Source: Thermaerobacter subterraneus DSM 13965 (GTDB lineage: Bacteria; Bacillota; Sulfobacillia; Thermaerobacterales; Thermaerobacteraceae). Taken from it: DNA of 64,000 nt. Of this stretch, positions 30,371 to 39,929 are shown piece by piece. The position numbers and the translations under genes are program-made. How positions within the stretch are numbered: the first letter of the stretch is position 1; each line of letters begins with the position of its first letter. Location: assembly GCF_000183545.2 (NCBI RefSeq), contig NZ_JH976535.1:797890-861889 (forward strand), given 5' to 3'. Below the pieces are notes generated by a model. It made no database searches. It saw only the letters and a list, made by a program, of their open reading frames with translations, and was not told the origin of the DNA.

Positions 30371-31672
30371 TCACGCCACCCCGGCCACCTCTTCGTACCG
30401 GATGCCGAGTTCCTCCGGATGGCACAGCCGGCCCGCCACCGCCGAGGCCGCGGCCACCGCCGGGTTCGCCAGGTAGGACTCCGACTCGGGGTGGCCCATC
30501 CGGCCGACGAAGTTGCGGTTGGAGGTGCTGACGCACCGCTCGCCCTTGCCGAGCACGCCCATGTGCCCGCCCAGGCAGGGCCCGCAGGTGGAGGCACTGA
30601 CCACGCACCCGGCGGCCATGAAGATCTCGATCAGCCCCTCCTTGAGGGCCTGCAGGTAGATGTCCCGGGAGGCCGGGATGACGATGGCCCGCACCTCCGG
30701 GTGCACGCGCCGTCCCCGCAGGATGCGGGCGGCGGTGCGCAGGTCGTCCAGGCGCCCGTTGGTGCAGGAGCCGATGAAGACTTGGTCGATGGGGACCCGC
30801 TCCACCTGGCTCAGGGGCCGCACGTTGTCGGGCGACCAGGGCAGGGCCACCTGGGGCTCGATCCGGGCGGCGTCGAACTCGTACACCTCGGCGTATTCCG
30901 CGTCGGGGTCGGACCAGACGGGGCTGCAGGGCCGCTGGGCCCGCCGCGCCACGTAGTCCAGGGTCCGCTGGTCAGGATTGAAGATGCCGTTCTTGCCGCC
31001 GGCCTCGATGGCCATGTTGGCCATGGCCAGCCGCCCGTCCATGCTGAGGCCGGCCAGGGCCTCGCCGGTGAACTCCATGGCCTTGTAGGTGGCGCCGTCG
31101 CAGGAGATGCGGCCGATGGTGTACAGGATCAGGTCCTTGCCCGTCACCCAGGGCTGCAGCCGGTTGTAGTAGACGAACTTCAGCGTCTCGGGCACCTTGA
31201 GCCACGTCTCGCCGGTGGCCATGGCGTAGGCCAGGTCGGTGCTGCCCACGCCGGTAGAGAAGCAGCCCACGGCCCCGTAGGTGCAGGTGTGGGAGTCGGC
31301 CCCCAGCACCAGCTCGCCGGGAAGAACCAGCCCGCGGTCGGGCAGCAGGGCGTGCTCGATGCCCTCGCCCATCTCGTAGTAGTGGACCAGCCCCTGCTCC
31401 CGGGCGAACTCCCGCGCCACCTTGCACTGGTCGGCGCTCCGGATGTCCTTGCTGGGGGCGAAGTGCGACAGGACGATGGCCACCCGCTCGGGATCGAAGA
31501 CCCGGGTCGCCCCCATCTCGCGGAAGGCGCGGATGGCCAGGGGCGCGGTGATGTCGTTGGCCATGAGGAAGTCGACCCGGACCTCCACCAGCTGGCCGGG
31601 TTCGACCCAGGGGACGCCGGCGTGGGCGGCCAGGATCTTCTCGGTGATGGTCATGGGGCGCTGGGCCGCCAT
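30371..31672 (-). CDS. leuC: 3-isopropylmalate dehydratase large subunit
   Basis: 433 aa from ATG 31672 with AAGGAGG 8 nt upstream. Aconitase-family large subunit of the shorter LeuC2/HacA-like type. Substrate motif GADSHTCTYGA, and 4Fe-4S ligands in GSCTNGR and STCGPCLGGH. Forms the isopropylmalate isomerase with LeuD, encoded next. The archaeal-type pair (short LeuC plus short LeuD) is common in Clostridia-like Bacillota. Confidence 0.94.
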   Translation of the reverse strand: MAAQRPMTITEKILAAHAGVPWVEPGQLVEVRVDFLMANDITAPLAIRAFREMGATRVFDPERVAIVLSHFAPSKDIRSADQCKVAREFAREQGLVHYYEMGEGIEHALLPDRGLVLPGELVLGADSHTCTYGAVGCFSTGVGSTDLAYAMATGETWLKVPETLKFVYYNRLQPWVTGKDLILYTIGRISCDGATYKAMEFTGEALAGLSMDGRLAMANMAIEAGGKNGIFNPDQRTLDYVARRAQRPCSPVWSDPDAEYAEVYEFDAARIEPQVALPWSPDNVRPLSQVERVPIDQVFIGSCTNGRLDDLRTAARILRGRRVHPEVRAIVIPASRDIYLQALKEGLIEIFMAAGCVVSASTCGPCLGGHMGVLGKGERCVSTSNRNFVGRMGHPESESYLANPAVAAASAVAGRLCHPEELGIRYEEVAGVA

Positions 31673-31820
31673 GGGATGAACCTCCTTCGCAGGGGCCGGT
31701 ACCCCGGCTGGCGAATGTTCATAGGCTGGGCATGCGGCCGGCCGTCCGGGCTGGGGACCCGGCCGCACGCCCGGTCTTGCGGGGGTCGCCCCCGTGCTTG
31801 CCACGGCCCGCTTCGGGGGG

Positions 31821-33104
31821 TCAGGCGCCGTGGGCAAGCCGGGGTGCGGCCCCGCTCTCTTGCTGGCGTTCCTCCAGCACCTGGGCCGCCAGCCGCGCCA
31901 GGGCCTCCTTGCTGACGAACTCCCGCCGGTCGGCCAGGGCCTTGAAGCGGCGGAACACCTCGCGGAAGGCGTCCTCGGGCAGGCTGAAGCCCAGGCGCTC
32001 CAGCTCGACCCGCACGGCGTGGCGGCCGGAGTGCTTGCCCAGCACCAGCTGGGAGCCGCCGGCGCCCACCGCCTCGGGCCGGATGATCTCGTAGGTGAGG
32101 GGATTCTTGATCACCCCGTCCTGGTGGATCCCCGACTCGTGGGCGAAGGCGTTGGCCCCCACCACCGCCTTGTTGGGCGGAACGGGCACCCCGGTCAGGC
32201 GGGAGACCACCTGGCTGGCGGGAACCAGCTGCCGGGTGTCGACCCCGGTGGTGGCGCCGAAGACGTCGCCCCGCACGGCCAGGGCCATCACCACCTCTTC
32301 CAGGGAGCAGTTGCCCGCCCGCTCGCCGATGCCGTTGATGGTGCACTCCACCTGGCGCACGCCCACCCGCACCGCCGCCAGGGCGTTGGCCACGGCCATG
32401 CCCAGGTCGTCGTGGGTGTGGGCGCTGAAGACCACCCGGTCCGGCCTGGGCACCCGGGCCATCACCTCCTGGAACATCTGGGCGTAGGTCCAGGGCGTGG
32501 CGTAGCCCACGGTGTCGGGCAGGTTGATGGTGGTCGCCCCGGCCTCGATGGCCGCCGCCGTCACCTCGGCCAGGAAGCCCACGTCGCTGCGGGTAGCGTC
32601 CTGGGCGGAGAACTCCACGTCCTCGCAGAGGGACCGGGCGTAGCCCACCATCTCCTCCACCAGCCGCAGCACCTGGTCCTCGGTCATGCGCAGCATGGCC
32701 TCCAGGTGGATGGGCGAGGTGGAGACGAACACGTGGATCCGCGGCCGCCGGGCGTGGCGGATGGCCGCCCAGGCCCGGTCGATGTCCACCGCCGCCGTTC
32801 GCGCCAGGGCAGCGATGGTGGGACCATGGACCTCCGCCGCGATGCGGCTCACCGCCTCGAACTCGCCGTCGGAGGCGACGGGGAAGCCGGCCTCGATGAT
32901 GTCGACCCCCAGGGCCGCCAGCCAGCGGGCCACCTCCACCTTCTCATCCACCGTCAGGGCGACGCCGGGCGTCTGCTCGCCGTCCCGCAGGGTGGTGTCA
33001 AAGATCCGCACCCGGTCCCGGTCGAACCCGGCGTCCCCGCCGTAGCCCGAGCCGGCGGTGCTCGCCATGGGGGTCCGCGTAACCTCACCAACCCCGTCTG
33101 CCAT
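31821..33104 (-). CDS. leuA: 2-isopropylmalate synthase lacking the regulatory domain
   Basis: 427 aa, ATG start 8 nt after GAGGGAGG. DRE-TIM metallolyase: the DTTLRDGEQTPG signature near residue 40, metal ligands in HTHDDLGMAVAN, then HESGIHQDG and LGKHSGRHA of subdomain I/II. The protein stops at ~ALARLAAQVLEE plus a short tail. Typical bacterial LeuA (~510-520 residues) continues with a ~110-residue C-terminal LeuA dimer domain that binds leucine, and no trace of it is found in the 148 nt before leuC. It condenses acetyl-CoA with 2-ketoisovalerate, likely without leucine feedback. A homocitrate- or citramalate-type activity is a less likely reading given the operon. Confidence 0.9.
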   Translation of the reverse strand: MADGVGEVTRTPMASTAGSGYGGDAGFDRDRVRIFDTTLRDGEQTPGVALTVDEKVEVARWLAALGVDIIEAGFPVASDGEFEAVSRIAAEVHGPTIAALARTAAVDIDRAWAAIRHARRPRIHVFVSTSPIHLEAMLRMTEDQVLRLVEEMVGYARSLCEDVEFSAQDATRSDVGFLAEVTAAAIEAGATTINLPDTVGYATPWTYAQMFQEVMARVPRPDRVVFSAHTHDDLGMAVANALAAVRVGVRQVECTINGIGERAGNCSLEEVVMALAVRGDVFGATTGVDTRQLVPASQVVSRLTGVPVPPNKAVVGANAFAHESGIHQDGVIKNPLTYEIIRPEAVGAGGSQLVLGKHSGRHAVRVELERLGFSLPEDAFREVFRRFKALADRREFVSKEALARLAAQVLEERQQESGAAPRLAHGA

Positions 33105-33172
33105 GGGGCATCCCTCCCTCTGGGGTGCGGGCCGGAGCCGGTTCGTCCCGCTCCGGCCGGTACCGGACCGGG

Positions 33173-34288
<1,116 letters not shown>

Positions 34289-34390
34289 GGTGCTCCCTCC
34301 CATCCTTGGTTACGCCTTTCGCTCTCCTGGACGGTGGGGCCGGGGTTCCGGCGGGGATCCATCCCGGACCGTGCCGGTGGCCGGCACCGC

Positions 34391-34999
34391 TCAGGGGCCG
34401 GATCCCGCGGCCAGGGCGGGGGAGAAGGCGCCGGCCCCGGAGGGGAGCGGTTCCTCCTCCCCGGAAGGCTCCCAGGAGGGCCCCGGCGTGCCTGCAGGCG
34501 CTACGACCGCTGCCGCCAGCACCTGCGAACCCCGCGCCAGGGCCGCCACCCCCGTCCGCATCACTTCCACCGGCCCGAACTCGCGGGCCAGGCCGAGGAA
34601 GGCGTCGAGTTTGGCGGGGTCGCCGGTGACCTCCAGCACCAGGGAGCGCGGGGCCACGTCGACCACCCGGGCGCGGAAGACCTGGGCCATCTGGAGCAAG
34701 TCGGCCCGCCGGGCAGGATGCTCCAGCAGCACCTTGACCAGGGCCAGTTCCCGCCCCACCGCCCGGGACGGTTCGGCCACCTCGACGCCGGCCACGTCCA
34801 CCAGGCGGGCCAGCTGGGCCGCCAGCCGGTGGGCCCGGTCGGCCGGTTCGTCCAGGACCAGGTTGACGCGGACGAACCCGGCGGGCCCGGCGGGGCCGGT
34901 GGCCAGGGAGCGGACCCGGTACCGGCGGCTCTCATAGACGCCGAGGATGCGGCGGAGGACGCCGGGCCGGTCGGCGGCCAGCACCATGACGTGGATCAA
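34391..34999 (-). CDS. ilvN: Acetolactate synthase, small regulatory subunit
   Basis: 202 aa from TTG 34999, just after AAAGGAGGTGA. An N-terminal ACT domain (residues ~2-75, starting HVMVLAADRPGVLRRILGVYESRRY) binds the feedback valine in homologues. The C-terminal ALS_ss_C domain covers ~85-165. A Pro/Gly/Glu-rich tail of ~30 residues ends the protein. It activates and feedback-regulates IlvB. It is the first gene after the double riboswitch/T-box leader, while ilvB is eight genes downstream, an uncommon separation. Confidence 0.93.
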   Translation of the reverse strand: MIHVMVLAADRPGVLRRILGVYESRRYRVRSLATGPAGPAGFVRVNLVLDEPADRAHRLAAQLARLVDVAGVEVAEPSRAVGRELALVKVLLEHPARRADLLQMAQVFRARVVDVAPRSLVLEVTGDPAKLDAFLGLAREFGPVEVMRTGVAALARGSQVLAAAVVAPAGTPGPSWEPSGEEEPLPSGAGAFSPALAAGSGP

Positions 35000-35050
35000 G
35001 GGTTCACCTCCTTTCGCCGGCCCGGGGCCGGCCAGCCCCGCTGGAGGGCT

Positions 35051-35107
35051 GGAAAAACCAAGGCGCTCTTCGCCCCGGGCCCATCGGGCCGGGGGCGAAG
35101 AGCGCCG
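35051..35107 (-). terminator. T-box-controlled terminator before ilvN
   Basis: On the minus strand GGCGCTCTTCGCCCC pairs with GGGGCGAAGAGCGCC (arms about 35106-35092 and 35076-35062), with extra C/G pairing in the loop, followed by TTGGTTTTT. It abuts the T-box sequence, whose pairing with uncharged tRNA would form the alternative antiterminator. Confidence 0.88.
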
Positions 35108-35164
35108 CTTCGCGGTACCACCCCGGTTGCCGCCGCCTCGCGGCGGCGGCCTTGGCGGGTGGCG

Positions 35165-35278
35165 GCGGGCGGAACTGCGGGTCGCCGGTGTCGCCGGCGT
35201 ACCGGTGTTGCCGGTATGCCGGTGGCCCGGGCCGCGGGTATCCCGTTTCCCGGTGTCCGGGTGTGCCGGTGTCCGGGC
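35165..35278 (-). repeat. Degenerate ACACCGG-type repeats inside the T-box leader
   Basis: Minus-strand sequence between stem I and the antiterminator is made of imperfect ~9-11-nt units such as GGACACCGGCACACC, GGACACCGGGAAAC, CACCGGCATACCGG, CAACACCGGTACGCC and GACACCGGCGACC. They look like repeat expansion by slippage in a region where T-box leaders normally carry stems II, IIA/B and III. Confidence 0.6.
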
Positions 35279-35610
35279 CGCCACCCTCTGGTTAACGACG
35301 GCCTCCTGGACCGTCCCGGCAGGGCCCTCCGGCGGGAAGATGCCGGCCGGGCGCGGGGGACGGGGGCGGAGACCGCCGGATCCGGCTAGGGGCCTGGGGG
35401 CCCTTCACCGGAACGGCTCCAGGGCGAGTTCCCCGGTTCCTCGGCGCCGGTTTACACCAGCCACCGGCTCTCTGCAGCCGGGCTTACCGGGTACTGCTCC
35501 CCTTCACGGCCGCTGAACTGACCTTGGGCTGTCAACCTGGCCGGGCGTCGCCGCCGGGCACCCCCTGGCGCCGCCTGGACCGGCCAGGGCAAAGGGACAA
35601 CGGCGAGAGG

Positions 35611-35669
35611 TAATAAGAAACCCCGAGCGGCACAGTCGCCAACCGGGGTTGGGAACCTGCCGCTCGGGG
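35611..35669 (-). terminator. Riboswitch-linked terminator in the ilv-leu leader
   Basis: On the minus strand CCCCGAGCGGCA (35669-35658) pairs with TGCCGCTCGGGG (35632-35621) around a 25-nt loop, followed by TTTCTTATTA. The 5' arm is also the 3' part of the ykkC aptamer (P3 strand CCCC), so aptamer folding and termination are mutually exclusive. The + strand also reads as a hairpin with a CTTTTAT tail, but no + strand gene ends here. Confidence 0.82.
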
Positions 35670-35868
35670 CTTTTATCCCCACGGTGTCCCGCCGGCGGAA
35701 CCGGCGGGTTGCGCCGCTTGGTCCAGTCCACCGGCGGCGGGCCGCTTTCCGGAGACCGTTGAGACCGGTCTCCCCGCGACCCGGATGGCGGGTCCGCCAG
35801 GTCCCCGGAACCCCGGGGACGCAGTGGGCCGCCACAACGCCGGTGCGGAACCCTAGGCGCACTTCCCA
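35658..35868 (-). promoter_or_regulatory. ykkC-family riboswitch, probable ppGpp-sensing subtype
   Basis: Minus-strand leader RNA holds the conserved ykkC elements in order: CUAGGGUUCCG (within 35856-35845), GACUGGACCAAG (35728-35717), and ACACCGUGGGGAUAAAAGCCCC (about 35687-35666) with the P3 hairpin GGGG/CCCC. Supporting pairings: P1 GUGCGCC with GGCGC-A-AC (35862-35856 and 35715-35708), CACCGGCG with CGCCGGUG (35845-35838 and 35736-35729), and a perfect P2 hairpin at 35708-35688. Family knowledge: ykkC subtypes sense guanidine (1), ppGpp (2a), PRPP (2b) or nucleoside diphosphates (2c). Location ahead of branched-chain biosynthesis genes points to ppGpp. Ligand assignment is by context. Confidence 0.85.
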
Positions 35869-35926
35869 AACCGACTCGGACCGCTCTCTATCGAGATGCT
35901 GGGTGTCCGTGTCAGGTTTGACCTGG

Positions 35927-35954
35927 ATTATAACACCGGCTACGGGGGTGTCAA
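35927..35954 (-). promoter_or_regulatory. Consensus sigma-A promoter of the ilv-leu operon
   Basis: On the minus strand TTGACA (35954-35949), a 16-bp spacer and TATAAT (35932-35927): perfect matches in both boxes. The predicted transcription start is near 35920, about 55 nt before the riboswitch P1 stem, giving a leader of roughly 920 nt before ilvN. Confidence 0.9.
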
Positions 35955-36004
35955 CCCACTCCACCGAAGGATGCAGGGTTAAGGTTTGTTAATGTTCGGC
36001 GCCT

Positions 36005-36096
36005 GAGGGTTGGATGGTTCGGCGCCCGAGGGTTGGATGCTCAGGGTCGGGAGGGCTGGGTGCGCAAGACCGAGAGGGTCGGGTGCTCAGGACGGG
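36005..36096. repeat. 23-bp tandem repeat, four units
   Basis: Four contiguous 23-bp units start at 36005, 36028, 36051 and 36074. Each begins GAGGG(T/C)(T/C)GG(A/G)TG; units 2 and 4 continue CTCAGG. A partial fifth copy may precede (ending GTTCGGCGCCT). The period is not a multiple of 3, so it is non-coding. It lies between the divergent ilv-leu promoter and aceA. No spacers, so it is not a CRISPR array. Confidence 0.75.
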
Positions 36097-36304
36097 CCGG
36101 GGCCGGGAGGGGCTGCAGTACGAGGGCACCGCGAGCAAAGGCGCGGGCCGGGGCCGGGACCGTAGCCCTTGCCGTCCGCCCCCGTTCCCGGCCCCTTCGG
36201 TGAGCCAGGACCACCGTTTGCCGGCGGGCCATTGCCTCTGTCACCCCTCCCGCCGTACGTGGTAAGGGAACAGTTCTCACCCACACCCACCGGGAGGGAT
36301 CCCC

Positions 36305-37693
<1,389 letters not shown>

Positions 37694-37880
37694 GGCAACG
37701 CCGGCCGGCAGGGGCGGCTCGTAACGCCGGTCGGGTGCCCACTGCGGGCCCGGGCCCGACGGATGGGCAGTCTCGGATGCACCGCGGAGAAAGCCGGCAG
37801 GACGGGACCGCGGGAATCCAACCCAACCGAGGTATACCAGGATCGGCGAAGAGGGGTGTGCCGCAGCGCAGCGGACGTGG

Positions 37881-37907
37881 GAAGGGCCGGGGAGGACCCG
37901 GCCCTTC
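37881..37907 (+). terminator. Hairpin downstream of aceA
   Basis: GAAGGGCCGGG-GAGGA-CCCGGCCCTTC, a perfect 11-bp stem 190 nt past the aceA stop. There is no T-tract (GGCATTCG follows), so termination is possible but not certain. Confidence 0.5.
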
Positions 37908-38416
37908 GGCATTCGCCATCGACTCGGATCTGAAGTCGCGTCGGGAGGCCAGCCACTCCTCGTGTTGCTCCAGACCGTCGAGCCGGTGTTCGAGCAGATC
38001 AAGGCGGTGCCAGCAGCCGACCGCTTTCTCGAACAGGTCAAATGCAAGTCATATGCGTCGAAACGACTCAGGCGTGGTATCTATCACTCGCCTCCACAAA
38101 CCGACTCCAAGGGTATTTGTGCGCTGAGTCGGTGGGCTCCCTTGTCGCCTTGTGCTACAGCGAGGGGTTCTGTTTTCGGAGTTCATGATACAAGCCTCTA
38201 TGGCAGAAATGATCTATCTGAGGAAGGAATAATCGTTCCGAATGAGGTATTGTTTTAACCATTCCGGCGCTGATGATGTTGCTGGTTCGTGCAGGAGGCC
38301 AGGGAGGCCGAGGTTCGCGAACAAATCGAAGTGACGGGTGAGCAAGAGCGAGGTCTCCCGTGTATGTGCCGAACGGGACGAGCGGATGGAGCGCTTTTCG
38401 CAATCGAGGTGAAAAT
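37908..38416. other. Gene-free, AT-richer transition region
   Basis: Between the aceA hairpin and the next gene the composition shifts toward AT from about 38040. No complete gene is seen. A short minus-strand frame (about 38045-37915) reads FEKAVGCWHRLDLLEHRLDGL...HEEWLASRRDF, with heptad-like leucines, and lacks a start codon. The opposite frame reads TVEPVFEQIKAV, reminiscent of some transposase C-termini. Both are too short to call. A small inverted repeat GGAATAATCGTTCC lies near 38225-38238. Confidence 0.4.
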
Positions 38417-39199
38417 ATGTGGCGGTTAACCTCAGGCGTTACTCGCGTTGCTGTGCTGGTGGCAGTGGCAGTCTTTGCAGTTGTAAACACGACGTACGCT
38501 GACGCACCGCCTGATGTTGTCCAGGGCATTAAGGACGACATCCCATATGTGCGGGTTGTGTTGGCAAGCGAACCGCAACATTTTGGGCTTACAAAACTGA
38601 GTGATGCGGATAACGTAACTTTCGGCGAGGGCTTTCGCGTCCACTATGTCTCTGAGCAAGGTGTTATCGACGCATCAACGGACGTGGATGACATCATTAA
38701 GCCCTATCCAAGCCTCCATATTTTCCCAATTTACGTGAATGCAAATCCGGTTGGCATCGCATGGGTACAAAGGGTCAGTAATGAGTGGGAAATTATTGGG
38801 GTATCAAGTGACTCGCGGTTTGCGAATGACGTACGAGAGGCTCAACGGATACTTGGGGCCAATGGTATTACTGGGCAAATGCGATTGGTCTATGACGAGG
38901 GACATAGAATAGTTGGTCTTGTGGGGGTCGACAGCCGTGGCAACAGCCGGTTTGCGCCCATGCGTGACATAAGCATGTATAATCTTCCCTCGTCGCAAGT
39001 CGTGGATATGGAGCGGTTGGTGAGTGAGGTTCGACAGAGAATACAGTCGTCTTCTGATAAGGGTGCTGTTGGTGGGCCTACTGGTGTTAGTTCAGAACCC
39101 GAGCATGCTATGCCGAATCCGGTATGGGCCGGATTTGGAGCGGGTGCGCTGGCAGTTATTGTCGGATCACTCTGGTGGGTACGGCGGCGGGTGAGATGA
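38417..39199 (+). CDS. Predicted exported, C-terminally anchored protein of unknown function
   Basis: 260 aa from ATG 38417, with GAGGTG 6 nt upstream. N-terminal Sec signal (basic start, hydrophobic core VAVLVAVAVFAVVN, probable cleavage after TYADA). A ~180-residue extracellular region follows, then a Ser/Gly linker and a C-terminal membrane segment AGALAVIVGSLWW before RRRVR, i.e. type I topology. No LPXTG or known catalytic motif. I do not recognise the family. Base and codon use are clearly more AT-rich than every neighbour, suggesting recent acquisition. The region between residues ~40 and 200 has repeated aromatic/hydrophobic beta-like segments (VRVVLASEP, VHYVSEQG, IAWVQRV), so a beta-rich domain is plausible. 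Confidence 0.75.
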   Translation: MWRLTSGVTRVAVLVAVAVFAVVNTTYADAPPDVVQGIKDDIPYVRVVLASEPQHFGLTKLSDADNVTFGEGFRVHYVSEQGVIDASTDVDDIIKPYPSLHIFPIYVNANPVGIAWVQRVSNEWEIIGVSSDSRFANDVREAQRILGANGITGQMRLVYDEGHRIVGLVGVDSRGNSRFAPMRDISMYNLPSSQVVDMERLVSEVRQRIQSSSDKGAVGGPTGVSSEPEHAMPNPVWAGFGAGALAVIVGSLWWVRRRVR

Positions 39200-39383
39200 G
39201 GAGAAATCGCCACCTGCGGGATGCTTGTCGTTCCCTAGCCACCGACCGCTTGTCAAGGATCAGAGCCCCGGACGGGGACTGGACCCAAGGGCGTCTGCCG
39301 CGGGTCTTTCGAAAGGACGCAGGTCCCCCCGGCCTCCACGGGGACGTTCTGTCCGGGACGGGTCCAAGAGGGCCCGAGCCGGT

Positions 39384-39659
39384 TCACCGGGCCCTCGTGG
39401 CGAACACCCGGGACAGGATCAGGCTCCCCACCCCGGCGGCGATCAGCAAGAGGCCCACAGCCAGTTGGAACGGTCCGCTGCCCAGATGGCTAAAGGGGTA
39501 GGGTCCGCGGATGATCCACAGGTACCGCTCCGGATCCCCGTGGACGAACCCGTAGACGAGCAGCGGGCTAACGAAGAAGATGAGCGCGAGCCCCAAACAC
39601 AGCGACGACAGCCCCTGAACCAGCGATTTCGTCGCACACCCCTTGACGCTCTGGCCCAT
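39384..39659 (-). CDS. Small membrane protein of unknown function
   Basis: 91 aa from ATG 39659 (GGGAGG 11 nt upstream); an in-frame ATG at 39698 without a ribosome site would add 13 residues. Two hydrophobic spans: GLSSLCLGLALIFFVSPLLVYG and LAVGLLLIAAGVGSLIL, separated by a ~30-residue loop with PERYLWIIRGPYPF. I do not recognise the family. It sits at the edge of the AT-richer island but has more normal composition. Confidence 0.55.
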   Translation of the reverse strand: MGQSVKGCATKSLVQGLSSLCLGLALIFFVSPLLVYGFVHGDPERYLWIIRGPYPFSHLGSGPFQLAVGLLLIAAGVGSLILSRVFATRAR

Positions 39660-39741
39660 GACCGCGCATGCCTCCCAGGGGTTCATCGCGTCTGGCATGG
39701 TACCGGAACCGTCTTACGGCAGAATGTCGGTTTCATGACAC

Positions 39742-39775
39742 CGTGGTGACGGATCCATCGTGGTGACGGATTCAT
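39742..39775. repeat. 17-bp tandem direct repeat
   Basis: CGTGGTGACGGATCCAT followed immediately by CGTGGTGACGGATTCAT, one mismatch. It lies just upstream of the small membrane protein and downstream of pheA, where it could be a paired protein-binding site or a slippage duplication. Confidence 0.5.
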
Positions 39776-39929
39776 CGGCCAGGCCCCACCACACGGTTGG
39801 GAAGGCGCCCCGGTGGCCAGGGCCGGCAACGGCCGCGGCGTGGTGACGCCATGCCCGACCCTTGCCCGATCCTGGCCCGGCCCTGGACCCCGGACCGGTA
39901 GGGCCTCAACGGTCGAGGACTTGCAGGTG

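Larger units (their letters stand above)
35045..35515 (-). promoter_or_regulatory. Leucine-specific T-box leader of ilv-leu operon
   Basis: Minus-strand leader with the stem I landmarks GGGGAGCAGTA, AGAGAGCCGGTGG and the GGTGTAAACCGG distal region. The returning specifier strand reads GGGGAACTCGCCCTGGAGC, giving specifier codon CTC (35428-35426; Leu) by alignment with known leaders. The T-box sequence GGTGGTACCGCG is at 35122-35111, directly before the terminator. Family knowledge: uncharged tRNA-Leu pairs at the specifier and at the T-box bulge and prevents termination. About 240 nt between stem I and the T-box is longer than usual and contains a degenerate repeat. Confidence 0.9.

Noticed and set aside
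35621-35675. The leader hairpin read as a plus-strand terminator
   Set aside because: No plus-strand gene ends there, and the hairpin's minus-strand 5' arm is part of the ykkC aptamer, which explains it better.
35452-35964. A 170-codon minus-strand frame starting upstream of the ilv-leu promoter
   Set aside because: Its start lies upstream of the predicted transcription start, it has no conserved features, and it runs through the riboswitch and terminator.
36005-36096. Tandem repeats considered as a CRISPR array
   Set aside because: Units are contiguous with no spacers, are imperfect, and no cas genes are present.
37962-38100. TVEPVFEQIK-like peptide considered as an IS1182-type transposase remnant
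   Set aside because: Only about ten residues resemble the family, the opposite strand reads equally well, and no inverted repeats or target duplication are visible.
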